Shown here: piece by piece, positions 9,558 to 17,087 of the stretch | How the letters are laid out: every line of letters starts with the position of its first letter | Position numbering within the stretch: position 1 is the stretch's first letter | Source of the DNA: Cytophagaceae bacterium | GTDB lineage: Bacteria > Bacteroidota > Bacteroidia > Cytophagales > Cytophagaceae | Direction of reading: 5' to 3' | Assembly: GCA_021151805.1 (NCBI GenBank) | Contig: JAGKWN010000016.1 | Coordinates: forward strand, 1 to 54,262 | Length of the DNA stretch: 54,262 nt | The notes under the pieces: model-generated | Told to the model about the DNA's origin: nothing | Seen by the model: only the letters and a program-made list of their open reading frames with translations | Databases searched by the model: none | Translations under genes and position numbers: made by a program

Positions 9558-11813
9558 ATGAGTTATCTAGATTCATTAAATGACGTTCAACGACAGGCAG
9601 TTGAACAAACAGACGGCCCTGTAATGATCATTGCCGGCGCAGGCTCCGGAAAAACCCGTGTGCTTACTTATCGCATAGCCCATTTGATCCAGAAAGGCGT
9701 TGAACCTTTCAATATATTATCCCTGACCTTTACCAATAAAGCTGCCAAGGAAATGCAGCACCGGATCCAGGCTGTTTGCGGCAGTGAAGCCCGGAATGTG
9801 ATGATGGGTACCTTCCACTCTGTCTTTTCAAGAATCCTGCGGGTTGAATCCCAGAAAATAGGCTTTCCGAGTAATTTTACGATATATGATACCGAAGACT
9901 CTAAATCGCTTTTGAGATCTATATTAAAAGAACAAAATTTAGACGATAAGGTATATAAGCCCAATACTGTTTTCAACCGGATCAGCGCCGCTAAAAACAG
10001 GCTCATCTCCTACCGCGAATATCTTGCGAACCCAAACTACATGGCCGATGACAGAGCAGCCTTACGTCCTGAAATGGGAAAGCTTTACCAGATGTATCAG
10101 GAGCGTTTGATCCGTTCCGGAGCTATGGATTTTGACGATTTACTTTTCTACACATATAAACTATTCAATGAACATCCGGATGTATTGAATAAGTATCAGC
10201 ACAAATTCAAATACATCATGGTAGATGAGTTTCAGGATACAAACATTGCTCAGTACAACATCACTAAAAAGCTTGCAGCGATGAACCGCAATATCTGTGT
10301 TGTTGGGGACGATGCACAAAGTATCTATGCCTTCCGCGGAGCGGACATCCAGAATATCCTGAACTTCGAAAAAGATTACCCGGAATTAAAAGTATTAAAA
10401 CTTGAACAGAATTACCGCTCAACAAAAACCATTGTTGAAGCCGCTAATAATGTTATTACAAAGAATAAAGCGCAGTTAAAAAAGGATGTCTGGACGTCAA
10501 ACGAATCCGGAGAGAAAATCCACGTATACCGCGCAGCAAGCGACAATGAAGAAGGACGAATTATTGCGCAAACAATCTTTGAAAACAAGATGAATCTACA
10601 ATTGCGGAACAAGGACTTTGCTATTTTGTACCGTACCAATTCACAATCCAGAAGTTTTGAAGAAGCATTGCGTAAACTCAACATCAATTACAAAGTTGTT
10701 GGCGGTATGTCCTTCTACCAAAGAAAAGAAATCAAAGATGTTCTTGCATACCTCCGTTTTGTATTAAACGACCAGGATGAGCAAAGCTTCAGACGTATCA
10801 TCAATTTCCCTAAACGTGGTATTGGTGATACCACCATTGCTAAACTATTTGTTATTGCTGATGAACAGGGAACTTCCATCTGGGACATCCTGTGCAACAT
10901 CAGAAGCATCATGACCGGCCGCCTTGTGCCTTTGATTGAAGGTTTTGTGGACCTGATCAAATCATATAAAATCCTTGCTCAGACAAAAGATGCATTTGAA
11001 GCGGCCAACGAGATCACCAAGCAATCCGGTCTGCTGAAAGAATTGTATGAAGACAAAACCGTTGAAGGTATTGCCCGCTATGAAAACGTGCAGGAATTAC
11101 TGAATGGTATCAAAGAATTTGTTGATCGTCCGGATCAGGAAGATAAGTCACTGGGAAGCTACTTACAGGAAATTTCTTTATTGACCGATACTGAAAATGA
11201 TAAAGAAAACAAAGACTATGTAACGCTGATGACCATTCACTCAGCCAAAGGTCTTGAGTTCAATCAGGTATTTGTTGTAGGAATCGAAGAAGACCTGTTC
11301 CCATCAGCAATGATGCTGAATAGCCGCGCTGATCTGGAAGAAGAACGTCGTTTGTTTTATGTAGCCATTACACGTGCTGAGAAGCGTCTGACTTTAAGTT
11401 TTGCAACTTCTCGTTACCGTTTTGGCCAATTGAAAAGCTGTTCACCAAGCCGCTTCCTGGAAGAAATCGATCCACGGCATTTACAGATGAGTACCATCAC
11501 AGCCACTTCGATCGGTTCACAGGATTCGGGACCTGCTTTTAGCGGAATCAAGCCTAAAACCAACACTTCTACCATACAGGTAAAGCCAAAAGTTGCTGCC
11601 GCTCCTGCTTATACTCCTTCAGAAGATTTTAAACCAAGTGACACCAGCAATCTGGCGATCGGAATGAAGGTCGAACACCCTAAATTCGGCTTTGGAGAGG
11701 TTAAAAACATACAATCAAACGGAACAGACCGCAAAGCATTGATTGATTTTAAAAATTTAGGAGAAAAAACACTAATTCTTAGCTTCGCGAAACTGAGAAT
11801 TCACGAATCTTAG
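9558..11813 (+). CDS. uvrD: UvrD/PcrA-type 3'-5' DNA helicase
   Basis: 751 residues, typical for this family. Motifs in order: Walker A AGAGSGKT (26-33), motif II VDEFQDTN (222-229), QSIYAFRGA (254-262), QNYRST (284-289), TLMTIHSAKGLEF and VAITRAEKRL in the C-terminal half. The last 60 residues form the Tudor-like domain seen in PcrA/UvrD (GMKVEHPKFGFGEV), which in other bacteria contacts RNA polymerase. Role: unwinding during nucleotide excision and mismatch repair and removal of blocked replication or transcription complexes. First gene of a four-gene run with DUF4290, murA and a small membrane protein. ATG start MSYLDSLNDVQ. Confidence 0.95.
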   Translation: MSYLDSLNDVQRQAVEQTDGPVMIIAGAGSGKTRVLTYRIAHLIQKGVEPFNILSLTFTNKAAKEMQHRIQAVCGSEARNVMMGTFHSVFSRILRVESQKIGFPSNFTIYDTEDSKSLLRSILKEQNLDDKVYKPNTVFNRISAAKNRLISYREYLANPNYMADDRAALRPEMGKLYQMYQERLIRSGAMDFDDLLFYTYKLFNEHPDVLNKYQHKFKYIMVDEFQDTNIAQYNITKKLAAMNRNICVVGDDAQSIYAFRGADIQNILNFEKDYPELKVLKLEQNYRSTKTIVEAANNVITKNKAQLKKDVWTSNESGEKIHVYRAASDNEEGRIIAQTIFENKMNLQLRNKDFAILYRTNSQSRSFEEALRKLNINYKVVGGMSFYQRKEIKDVLAYLRFVLNDQDEQSFRRIINFPKRGIGDTTIAKLFVIADEQGTSIWDILCNIRSIMTGRLVPLIEGFVDLIKSYKILAQTKDAFEAANEITKQSGLLKELYEDKTVEGIARYENVQELLNGIKEFVDRPDQEDKSLGSYLQEISLLTDTENDKENKDYVTLMTIHSAKGLEFNQVFVVGIEEDLFPSAMMLNSRADLEEERRLFYVAITRAEKRLTLSFATSRYRFGQLKSCSPSRFLEEIDPRHLQMSTITATSIGSQDSGPAFSGIKPKTNTSTIQVKPKVAAAPAYTPSEDFKPSDTSNLAIGMKVEHPKFGFGEVKNIQSNGTDRKALIDFKNLGEKTLILSFAKLRIHES

Positions 11814-11842
11814 TTAACTTAAGGCTTTAATACAAAGATCAA

Positions 11843-12589
11843 ATGACATTAATTAAAGGAGATCCTGGTAAGGGTATCGTATTAAAAGAATACGGTAAAA
11901 ATATACAGAAAATTGTTGACTGGATTTTAACGATTGAAGATAGAGATCAGCGTACCCGTTACGCAAACACTTGCGTTGAACTGATGCGTCAGCTAAACCC
12001 TGGTGTGCGTGACACAGAAGAACATACAACAAAATTATGGGATCACCTTTTCATCATGTCCAATTTCAAACTGGATGTAGATACTCCCTACCCGATGCCA
12101 GACATCGCCGTTCTTGGAAGAAAGCCGGAACGCGTACCATACAATCACAACAATTTAAAATACAAACATTACGGCAAGAACATCAATCTTCTGATTGAGC
12201 AGGCTATCCTGAAAGAAGATGGCCAGGAAAAAGAAGATGCGATTATTTACCTGGGCCGTTTGATGAAACGTTTGTACAGTACATGGAATAAAGAGAATGT
12301 TGATGATGAAGTGATCGTTGAACATTTATCTGAGCTTTCAAAAAAGAAACTCGTTATTGATGTAGCAAAAGTAAAAGAAGAACGTTTGTTTGATACCGTT
12401 GGCGGAGCTGTTGCAGACAGCAGAATACCTGGAAGTTCAAGCAATTCAAATAGCGGATACTCAAGATCTGGAGGCAGCAGCAACCGTCGTTCAAATTCAA
12501 ACGGAGGCAATGGTTACTCCAGCAATAGTGGCAATACCAATTCGAACAGATATCAGCAAAACCAAAATAAACCAAGAAGAAGAAATTAA
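11843..12589 (+). CDS. DUF4290 family protein with disordered Ser/Asn/Gly/Arg-rich tail
   Basis: 248 residues. The first 190 are a conserved, probably helical domain (KEYGKNIQKIVDWIL, CVELMRQLNPG, LWDHLFIMSNF) diagnostic of DUF4290, a family restricted to Bacteroidota. The last 55 or so are low-complexity Ser/Asn/Gly with Arg and Lys, ending KPRRRN, compatible with nucleic-acid or surface contact. Function unknown. The stop overlaps the murA start by one base (TAATG), implying translational coupling, so a cell-wall-related or murA-regulating role is possible, but that is inference from position. Confidence 0.85.
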   Translation: MTLIKGDPGKGIVLKEYGKNIQKIVDWILTIEDRDQRTRYANTCVELMRQLNPGVRDTEEHTTKLWDHLFIMSNFKLDVDTPYPMPDIAVLGRKPERVPYNHNNLKYKHYGKNINLLIEQAILKEDGQEKEDAIIYLGRLMKRLYSTWNKENVDDEVIVEHLSELSKKKLVIDVAKVKEERLFDTVGGAVADSRIPGSSSNSNSGYSRSGGSSNRRSNSNGGNGYSSNSGNTNSNRYQQNQNKPRRRN

Positions 12590-13896
12590 TGGCATCTTTT
12601 GAAATTACAGGAGGAACTAAATTACGTGGAGAAATCGTACCTCAGGGCGCAAAAAATGAAGCACTTCAAATCCTTTGTGCAGTATTAATATCTCCTGAAC
12701 CTATTGTTATACATAATGTTCCGAACATCATAGACGTCAACAAACTCATTGAGTTGTTAAACGACATGGGTGTTCTGGTAACAAAGATTACATCTTCTTC
12801 TTATCGTTTTGAATCCAAAGACATCAATCTTGATTTTTTAGATACGGAAGAATTTAAAAAGAAAGCATCTGCATTACGTGGTTCTATTATGATCATCGGG
12901 CCATTGCTGGCTCGTTTCGGGAAAGCGAAAATGCCTAAACCAGGTGGTGATAAAATTGGAAGAAGAAGGTTAGACACACACTTTATTGGTTTGCAGAAAT
13001 TAGGTGCTTCATTTGACTACGATTCAAATGACAGCTTCTATAACATCAGCGCACATGAATTGAAAGGTTGCTACATGTTGCTGGACGAAGCATCTGTAAC
13101 AGGTACAGCAAACGTTGTATTAGCTGCTGTAATGGCGAAAGGCGAAACAACAATCTATAATGCAGCATGCGAACCTTACCTGCAGCAATTGTGCAGCATG
13201 CTAAACCGCATGGGTGCAAAGATCAGCGGTATCGGATCAAACCTGTTGAAAATTGAAGGTGTAGATTATTTAGGCGGAACGGAACACACAATCCTTCCGG
13301 ATATGATCGAGATTGGTAGCTTCATTGGTCTTGCAGCAATGACAGGCTCTGAGCTTACGATCAAGAATTGCCGTATCGATATGTTAGGCCTTATCCCATC
13401 AGTATTCCAGCGCCTGGGTATTAAACTGGAATTCAGAGGAGATGATATTTACATTCCTGAACAAGACTACTACGAGATCGATACATTCATTGACGGTTCT
13501 ATCTTAACCGTTGCGGATCAGATCTGGCCAGGCTTCACGCCTGACCTGTTGAGTATTGTTTTAGTGGTAGCTACACAAGCGAAAGGTTCAGTTCTGATCC
13601 ACCAGAAAATGTTTGAAAGCCGTTTGTTCTTTGTCGATAAATTGATTGACATGGGCGCGCAAATCATTCTTTGTGATCCACATAGAGCAACTGTTATTGG
13701 TCTTGGCAAACAGGTTTCATTAAGAGGTATTTCCATGAGCTCTCCGGATATCCGTGCGGGTGTATCTTTATTGATTGCTGCAATGTCAGCACAGGGCAAA
13801 TCTACCATTCATAATATTGAGCAGATTGATCGCGGCTATCAGAACATTGATACCAGATTGAATGCCTTAGGTGCAAAAATCACACGTTTAAGCTAA
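12589..13896 (+). CDS. murA: UDP-N-acetylglucosamine 1-carboxyvinyltransferase, Asp-type active site
   Basis: 435 residues. Transfers enolpyruvate from PEP to UDP-GlcNAc, the first committed step of peptidoglycan synthesis, in the cytoplasm. Conserved residues are present: Lys21-Asn23 of the KNEAL-type motif, catalytic Asp319 (GFTPDL, equivalent to E. coli Asp305) and Arg389 (DIRAG, equivalent to Arg397). The loop that carries Cys115 in E. coli reads PGGDKIGRRRLDTH here, so the residue alkylated by fosfomycin is Asp121. The same Cys-to-Asp form is active but fosfomycin resistant in Mycobacterium and Chlamydia. Start ATG overlaps the DUF4290 stop by one base. Confidence 0.97.
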   Translation: MASFEITGGTKLRGEIVPQGAKNEALQILCAVLISPEPIVIHNVPNIIDVNKLIELLNDMGVLVTKITSSSYRFESKDINLDFLDTEEFKKKASALRGSIMIIGPLLARFGKAKMPKPGGDKIGRRRLDTHFIGLQKLGASFDYDSNDSFYNISAHELKGCYMLLDEASVTGTANVVLAAVMAKGETTIYNAACEPYLQQLCSMLNRMGAKISGIGSNLLKIEGVDYLGGTEHTILPDMIEIGSFIGLAAMTGSELTIKNCRIDMLGLIPSVFQRLGIKLEFRGDDIYIPEQDYYEIDTFIDGSILTVADQIWPGFTPDLLSIVLVVATQAKGSVLIHQKMFESRLFFVDKLIDMGAQIILCDPHRATVIGLGKQVSLRGISMSSPDIRAGVSLLIAAMSAQGKSTIHNIEQIDRGYQNIDTRLNALGAKITRLS

Positions 13897-13904
13897 TACC
13901 AGAT

Positions 13905-14303
13905 ATGGGAACTTTTAAGAAAATACTTTTCAGTATAATTATTATTGGCTTGCTTTTCATTGCCTTTATGATGTTTGGTTCATATGGCGATGGTTACAGA
14001 GCAGGAGCATTAACAAAAGTTTCCCGTAAAGGCGTACTCTTTAAAACCAATGAAGGTGAAATGTTCATTGGTACAAGTATAGAGAACGGAGATGGCGATG
14101 TTGAATCAGGTGGTGTAATCAATAACATCTGGTACTTCTCTATTAAAAATGATGAAGAATTACTTAAGAAGCTTGATGATGCCTTATTAAACGGTCACAG
14201 AGTTAAATTACACTATTATCAAAAATACTGGAGATTGTTTTGGGTTGGCGATACCAAATACATCGTTGATGAAATGGAAGTCATAAAAGAGCCAGCTCAT
14301 TAA
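13905..14303 (+). CDS. Small membrane-anchored conserved protein
   Basis: 132 residues. One N-terminal hydrophobic segment (about residues 6-27, IIIIGLLFIAFMMF) followed by a soluble domain with GDGYRAGALTKVSRKGVLFKTNEGE and a YYQKYWRLFWVGDTKYIVDE ending. Probably a signal anchor with the domain outside the cytoplasmic membrane. Not recognised as a characterised family; similar short Bacteroidota proteins exist in my memory under uninformative names. It starts 8 bases after murA and ends the uvrD-DUF4290-murA operon. Its stop overlaps the convergent cupin stop by 3 bases. Confidence 0.8.
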   Translation: MGTFKKILFSIIIIGLLFIAFMMFGSYGDGYRAGALTKVSRKGVLFKTNEGEMFIGTSIENGDGDVESGGVINNIWYFSIKNDEELLKKLDDALLNGHRVKLHYYQKYWRLFWVGDTKYIVDEMEVIKEPAH

Positions 14304-14788
14304 ACAATACACATTTCCTTTAACATTGAATCATAAGCCGGGTATTCCCGGCTTATTTTTTTGTATTCTGCCAGTTCAAAATCTGCGAAATCAAAACCCG
14401 GAGCTACCGTACAACTAACTAAGCCAAAGCCGCTACTTCCCTTTATCCTTGCTCCAAACCAAGCATTCGCTGGTACTGTAAATTGAAATACCTCTCCTTT
14501 TTCTATTGCTGTTCCTAAGGTAATGATTGAAACATCCCCCTTATTCAAAACGACGACTTCAACAGGACTGCCGGTATGAAAAAACCAGGTCTCGTCGGAT
14601 TTGATTTTATGCAAATGCGATTTATCTGATCCATCCAACAAGAAATAAATGGAGGTAGAAACATTGCGTTCACCTGAAAATCCTTCAAATACTGAATGCA
14701 TCTCTGAACGATAAACTTCTTTAAAATAGCCTCCTTCAGGATGAGCTGTTAAACCTAAATGTTCAATATAGAATGCTGCTGTTGACAT
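14300..14788 (-). CDS. Cupin of the DUF985 family
   Basis: 162 residues, the normal size. Contains the diagnostic N-terminal HPEGGYFKEVYRS motif, then a beta-rich cupin core (STSIYFLLDG, SHLHKIKSDETWFFHTGSPVEV) and the C-terminal CTVAPGFDFADFELA. His in SHLHKI and Glu in DETW are likely metal ligands. Members are small cytoplasmic cupins of mostly unknown substrate. Monocistronic, convergent with the murA operon; the terminator of that operon is embedded in its 3' coding part. Confidence 0.88.
   Translation of the reverse strand: MSTAAFYIEHLGLTAHPEGGYFKEVYRSEMHSVFEGFSGERNVSTSIYFLLDGSDKSHLHKIKSDETWFFHTGSPVEVVVLNKGDVSIITLGTAIEKGEVFQFTVPANAWFGARIKGSSGFGLVSCTVAPGFDFADFELAEYKKISREYPAYDSMLKEMCIV
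14333..14362 (+). terminator. Intrinsic terminator of the uvrD-murA operon inside the convergent cupin gene
   Basis: A perfect 10-bp stem (14333-14342 with 14347-14356), 4-base loop TATT, and a run of seven T on the + strand. It lies 30 bases past the last + gene and wholly within the cupin coding sequence, where it encodes residues near the C-terminus (SREYPAY region). Confidence 0.85.
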
Positions 14789-14795
14789 GAAAGGA

Positions 14796-14850
14796 AATTA
14801 TGAATTATGAATTATGAATTATGAATTATGAATTATGAATTATGAATTAT
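14796..14850. repeat. AATTATG heptamer tandem repeat, about 7.9 copies
   Basis: Seven perfect AATTATG units (14796-14844) plus AATTAT. It sits just upstream of the cupin start, in its presumed leader or promoter region. The same heptamer in reverse orientation makes up part of the repeat at 44135. Copy number may vary by slippage. Confidence 0.95.
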
Positions 14851-14861
14851 TACAAATAAAA

Positions 14862-14893
14862 AATCCCGCCCTGATAGTTATCGGGACGGGATT
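14862..14893. terminator. Intrinsic terminator downstream of dnaN
   Basis: Hairpin with a perfect 7-bp outer stem (14862-14868 with 14887-14893) and a further 7-bp inner stem after one mismatch, apex GT inside GATAGTTATC. It lies 23 bases beyond the dnaN stop and is a relative of the palindromes at 6941 and 33236. Confidence 0.8.
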
Positions 14894-14916
14894 ATAATAT
14901 TTAGTGAGCTATATGA

Positions 14917-16041
14917 TTATGCGTAGCTGTTTAACATTACAGGCATTACAAGCATCAATACATCTTCATGCTCATCTTTATCTGCCGGAGTGATGATACC
15001 AGCTCGGTTTGGTGCAGAGAAGTGCATAGAGATTTGCGGACTATCTAAATTGCTTAGCATTTCAACCAGGAATTTAGCATTAAATCCGATCTCCATATCC
15101 TGACCTTCAAACTCACAAGATAAACGTTCGTTCGCTTCGTTAGAGAAATCCAAATCTTCTGCTGAGATCTGTAATTCACTACCTGCTAATTTCAAACGAA
15201 CCTGGTGTGTTGTTTTATTTGCGTAGATAGAAATACGTTTCAATGAGTTCATCATATCCGTTCTTGTGATTGTAAGAACGTTTGGATTGTCAACCGGGAT
15301 AGCGTTCTCATAATCAGGGAAACGCTCATCGATCAAACGACAAATCATTTTAATGTTGTTAAAGCTGAAGAATGCATTTGATGCATTGTATTCGATTTTA
15401 ACATTTGTATTTTCTGAAGGCAATGAAGCTTTTAGTAAGTTCAATGCTTTTTTAGGAATGATCAATGTGTTGGCCATTTCAGAAACAATATCCGTACGTC
15501 TGTAACGGATCAAACGGTGACCGTCTGTAGCAACAAATGTTGCATTTGATTCTGTCAAAGATACATAAACCCCCGTCATAGCAGGTTTCAATTCATCGTT
15601 GCTCGCAGCAAAGATGGTTGAAGAAATAGCACGGTTTAATATTTCAGTTGAAATATCAACGCTATAGCCATTTTTTACAGCTGGTACTTTCGGGAAATCT
15701 GTAGCATTTTCTCCTGAAAGCTTATAACGACCGTTGTCAGAACTGATTTCGATGCTATAGGTCTCCGGATCGATCGTAAATGTTACAGGCTGCTCAGGAA
15801 GGTTTTTAAGCGTATCCAGCAAAATCTTTGCAGGAACGGCAATGCTACCCTTAGCTTTCGCTTCTACAGCGATTTCTGTAATCATTGATGTTTGAAGATC
15901 AGAAGCATAAACAACCAGCATTCCATCTCCAATTTCAAATAGGAAATTTTCTAAAATAGGCACTACCGGATTGGTTGTAATAACACCGTTAATGGCAGTT
16001 AATTGCTTTAGCAATGCATTTGAAGAAACGACAAATTTCAT
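14917..16041 (-). CDS. dnaN: DNA polymerase III beta subunit (sliding clamp)
   Basis: 374 residues, the standard length for the three-domain clamp that encircles DNA as a dimer and tethers polymerase III. N-terminal MKFVVSSNALLKQLTAINGVI, the FVATDGHRLIRYRR motif, and the C-terminal LVMPVMLN tail forming the client-binding pocket are all visible. Not next to dnaA or gyrB, so this is not evidence of the replication origin here. It has its own promoter-like element and terminator and follows the gld operon. Confidence 0.97.
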   Translation of the reverse strand: MKFVVSSNALLKQLTAINGVITTNPVVPILENFLFEIGDGMLVVYASDLQTSMITEIAVEAKAKGSIAVPAKILLDTLKNLPEQPVTFTIDPETYSIEISSDNGRYKLSGENATDFPKVPAVKNGYSVDISTEILNRAISSTIFAASNDELKPAMTGVYVSLTESNATFVATDGHRLIRYRRTDIVSEMANTLIIPKKALNLLKASLPSENTNVKIEYNASNAFFSFNNIKMICRLIDERFPDYENAIPVDNPNVLTITRTDMMNSLKRISIYANKTTHQVRLKLAGSELQISAEDLDFSNEANERLSCEFEGQDMEIGFNAKFLVEMLSNLDSPQISMHFSAPNRAGIITPADKDEHEDVLMLVMPVMLNSYA

Positions 16042-16066
16042 CCTTGAATCTTTTTTATAAATAAAC

Positions 16067-16074
16067 CAAAAATA
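16067..16074 (-). promoter_or_regulatory. Putative -7 element TATTTTTG for dnaN
   Basis: Minus-strand TATTTTTG fits TAnnTTTG, 25 bases upstream of the dnaN start and downstream of the gld-operon hairpin. No convincing -33 TTTG. The region is AT-rich, so a chance match is possible. Confidence 0.4.
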
Positions 16075-16087
16075 TTAGTGTAAAAAT

Positions 16088-16125
16088 AAGACATTGTTCA
16101 CGAATATTCTAGCGAACAATGGCTT
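16088..16125 (-). terminator. Terminator hairpin of the gld operon, overlapping the last stop codon
   Basis: On the minus strand a 12-bp stem (one mismatch; 16114-16125 with 16088-16099) is followed by a T-rich tract. The first arm begins within the stop codon of the DUF4340 gene. It separates the gldAFG-DUF4340 unit from dnaN. Confidence 0.7.
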
Positions 16126-17080
16126 ATTTATCCATAAACCATTGTTTTCTTACTAATAACCTAAAGAACACTTCCGGGCTCAGGGTTACCAACTCTCCAT
16201 TATCCACAACCCTGGCATAAAGCAACTTGGTTCCGGGAAGAGCTTTATATATCTGAATCGTTCTGGAGCGGCTTTTATCAAAATCAATCACCGATAAAAA
16301 CACTTCCGGCTTTTGTGATTTCAACAGGTATTCCACAGAATCTTTCTGCTTATCAACAAGGTAATTTTCAACATTTATATGTTGAAATAAAGATAAATAT
16401 GTTTGTAAGCGTGTTGAATCTACAACTGGCATGTCAACAACTTCATACTTGTTTAAAACTTTTTTTATGGCAAATCCATCCTTTGGAGCAGATTCATACT
16501 TTAATTGAATTTCTTCTATCCCTCCGGCCATATTCCGGAACAAGGCTTTGTTTCTCCAGTCTCCCGGCGCTAATTTAAACAGGTCTGTTAAATCGCCTGT
16601 AAAACCCGGTACATATACAATATATGGCTCTGCCGAAGGGGCATTGATAAAATAAGAGCTATTCTCATCATTATCATTGGTAAGTATCCAGAATTCCTTT
16701 TCACCTTCTTCTGTCAATACTTCTACGTGTACACCTTCAGAGATCAAACGCTTCCTGACCTTTTCCTTAATCTCTGATGCCACAGGCATCTTCACTTCCA
16801 TTCGTGCAAGTCCCAGCTTCATCGTTGTAATGATATCCCTTCGAACATCATATTTAGAATCAATAAACCATACCTGCTCTGTTTTAGGAGCTACATAATG
16901 CGAATGCTTATTATTCGTAAATGTAACCTTCACCAGGTCAGTTGTATCAATTTTAATAAAATCCGAATACTCAGGCTTGCCGGCTCTTTCTTTATTCGTG
17001 AGTGTCCATAAGGCCATGATCCCCGTTACAACGGCTAACAGGAACAATACTTTAACACGGGTTGTAATACCTGTAAACAT
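16124..17080 (-). CDS. DUF4340 membrane-anchored protein, partner of GldG
   Basis: 318 residues. A signal-anchor segment (about 9-26, VLFLLAVVTGIMALWTL) is followed by a periplasmic domain with two similar halves typical of DUF4340 (TDLVKVTFTNN, QVWFIDSKYDVRRDIITTMKLGLARMEVKMPVA). DUF4340 proteins commonly sit after GldG-like ABC_transp_aux proteins, and this one follows gldG by 7 bases. Inference: an accessory periplasmic subunit of the GldAFG transporter. No catalytic motif is visible. Confidence 0.85.
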   Translation of the reverse strand: MFTGITTRVKVLFLLAVVTGIMALWTLTNKERAGKPEYSDFIKIDTTDLVKVTFTNNKHSHYVAPKTEQVWFIDSKYDVRRDIITTMKLGLARMEVKMPVASEIKEKVRKRLISEGVHVEVLTEEGEKEFWILTNDNDENSSYFINAPSAEPYIVYVPGFTGDLTDLFKLAPGDWRNKALFRNMAGGIEEIQLKYESAPKDGFAIKKVLNKYEVVDMPVVDSTRLQTYLSLFQHINVENYLVDKQKDSVEYLLKSQKPEVFLSVIDFDKSRSRTIQIYKALPGTKLLYARVVDNGELVTLSPEVFFRLLVRKQWFMDK

Positions 17081-17087
17081 AACTTAA

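Noticed and set aside
14796..14850. Possible CRISPR array
   Set aside because: Units are 7 bases, contiguous and without spacers: a simple tandem repeat.
14917..16041. dnaN as a marker of the replication origin
   Set aside because: No dnaA, gyrB or DnaA-box cluster is near; dnaN follows the gld operon here.
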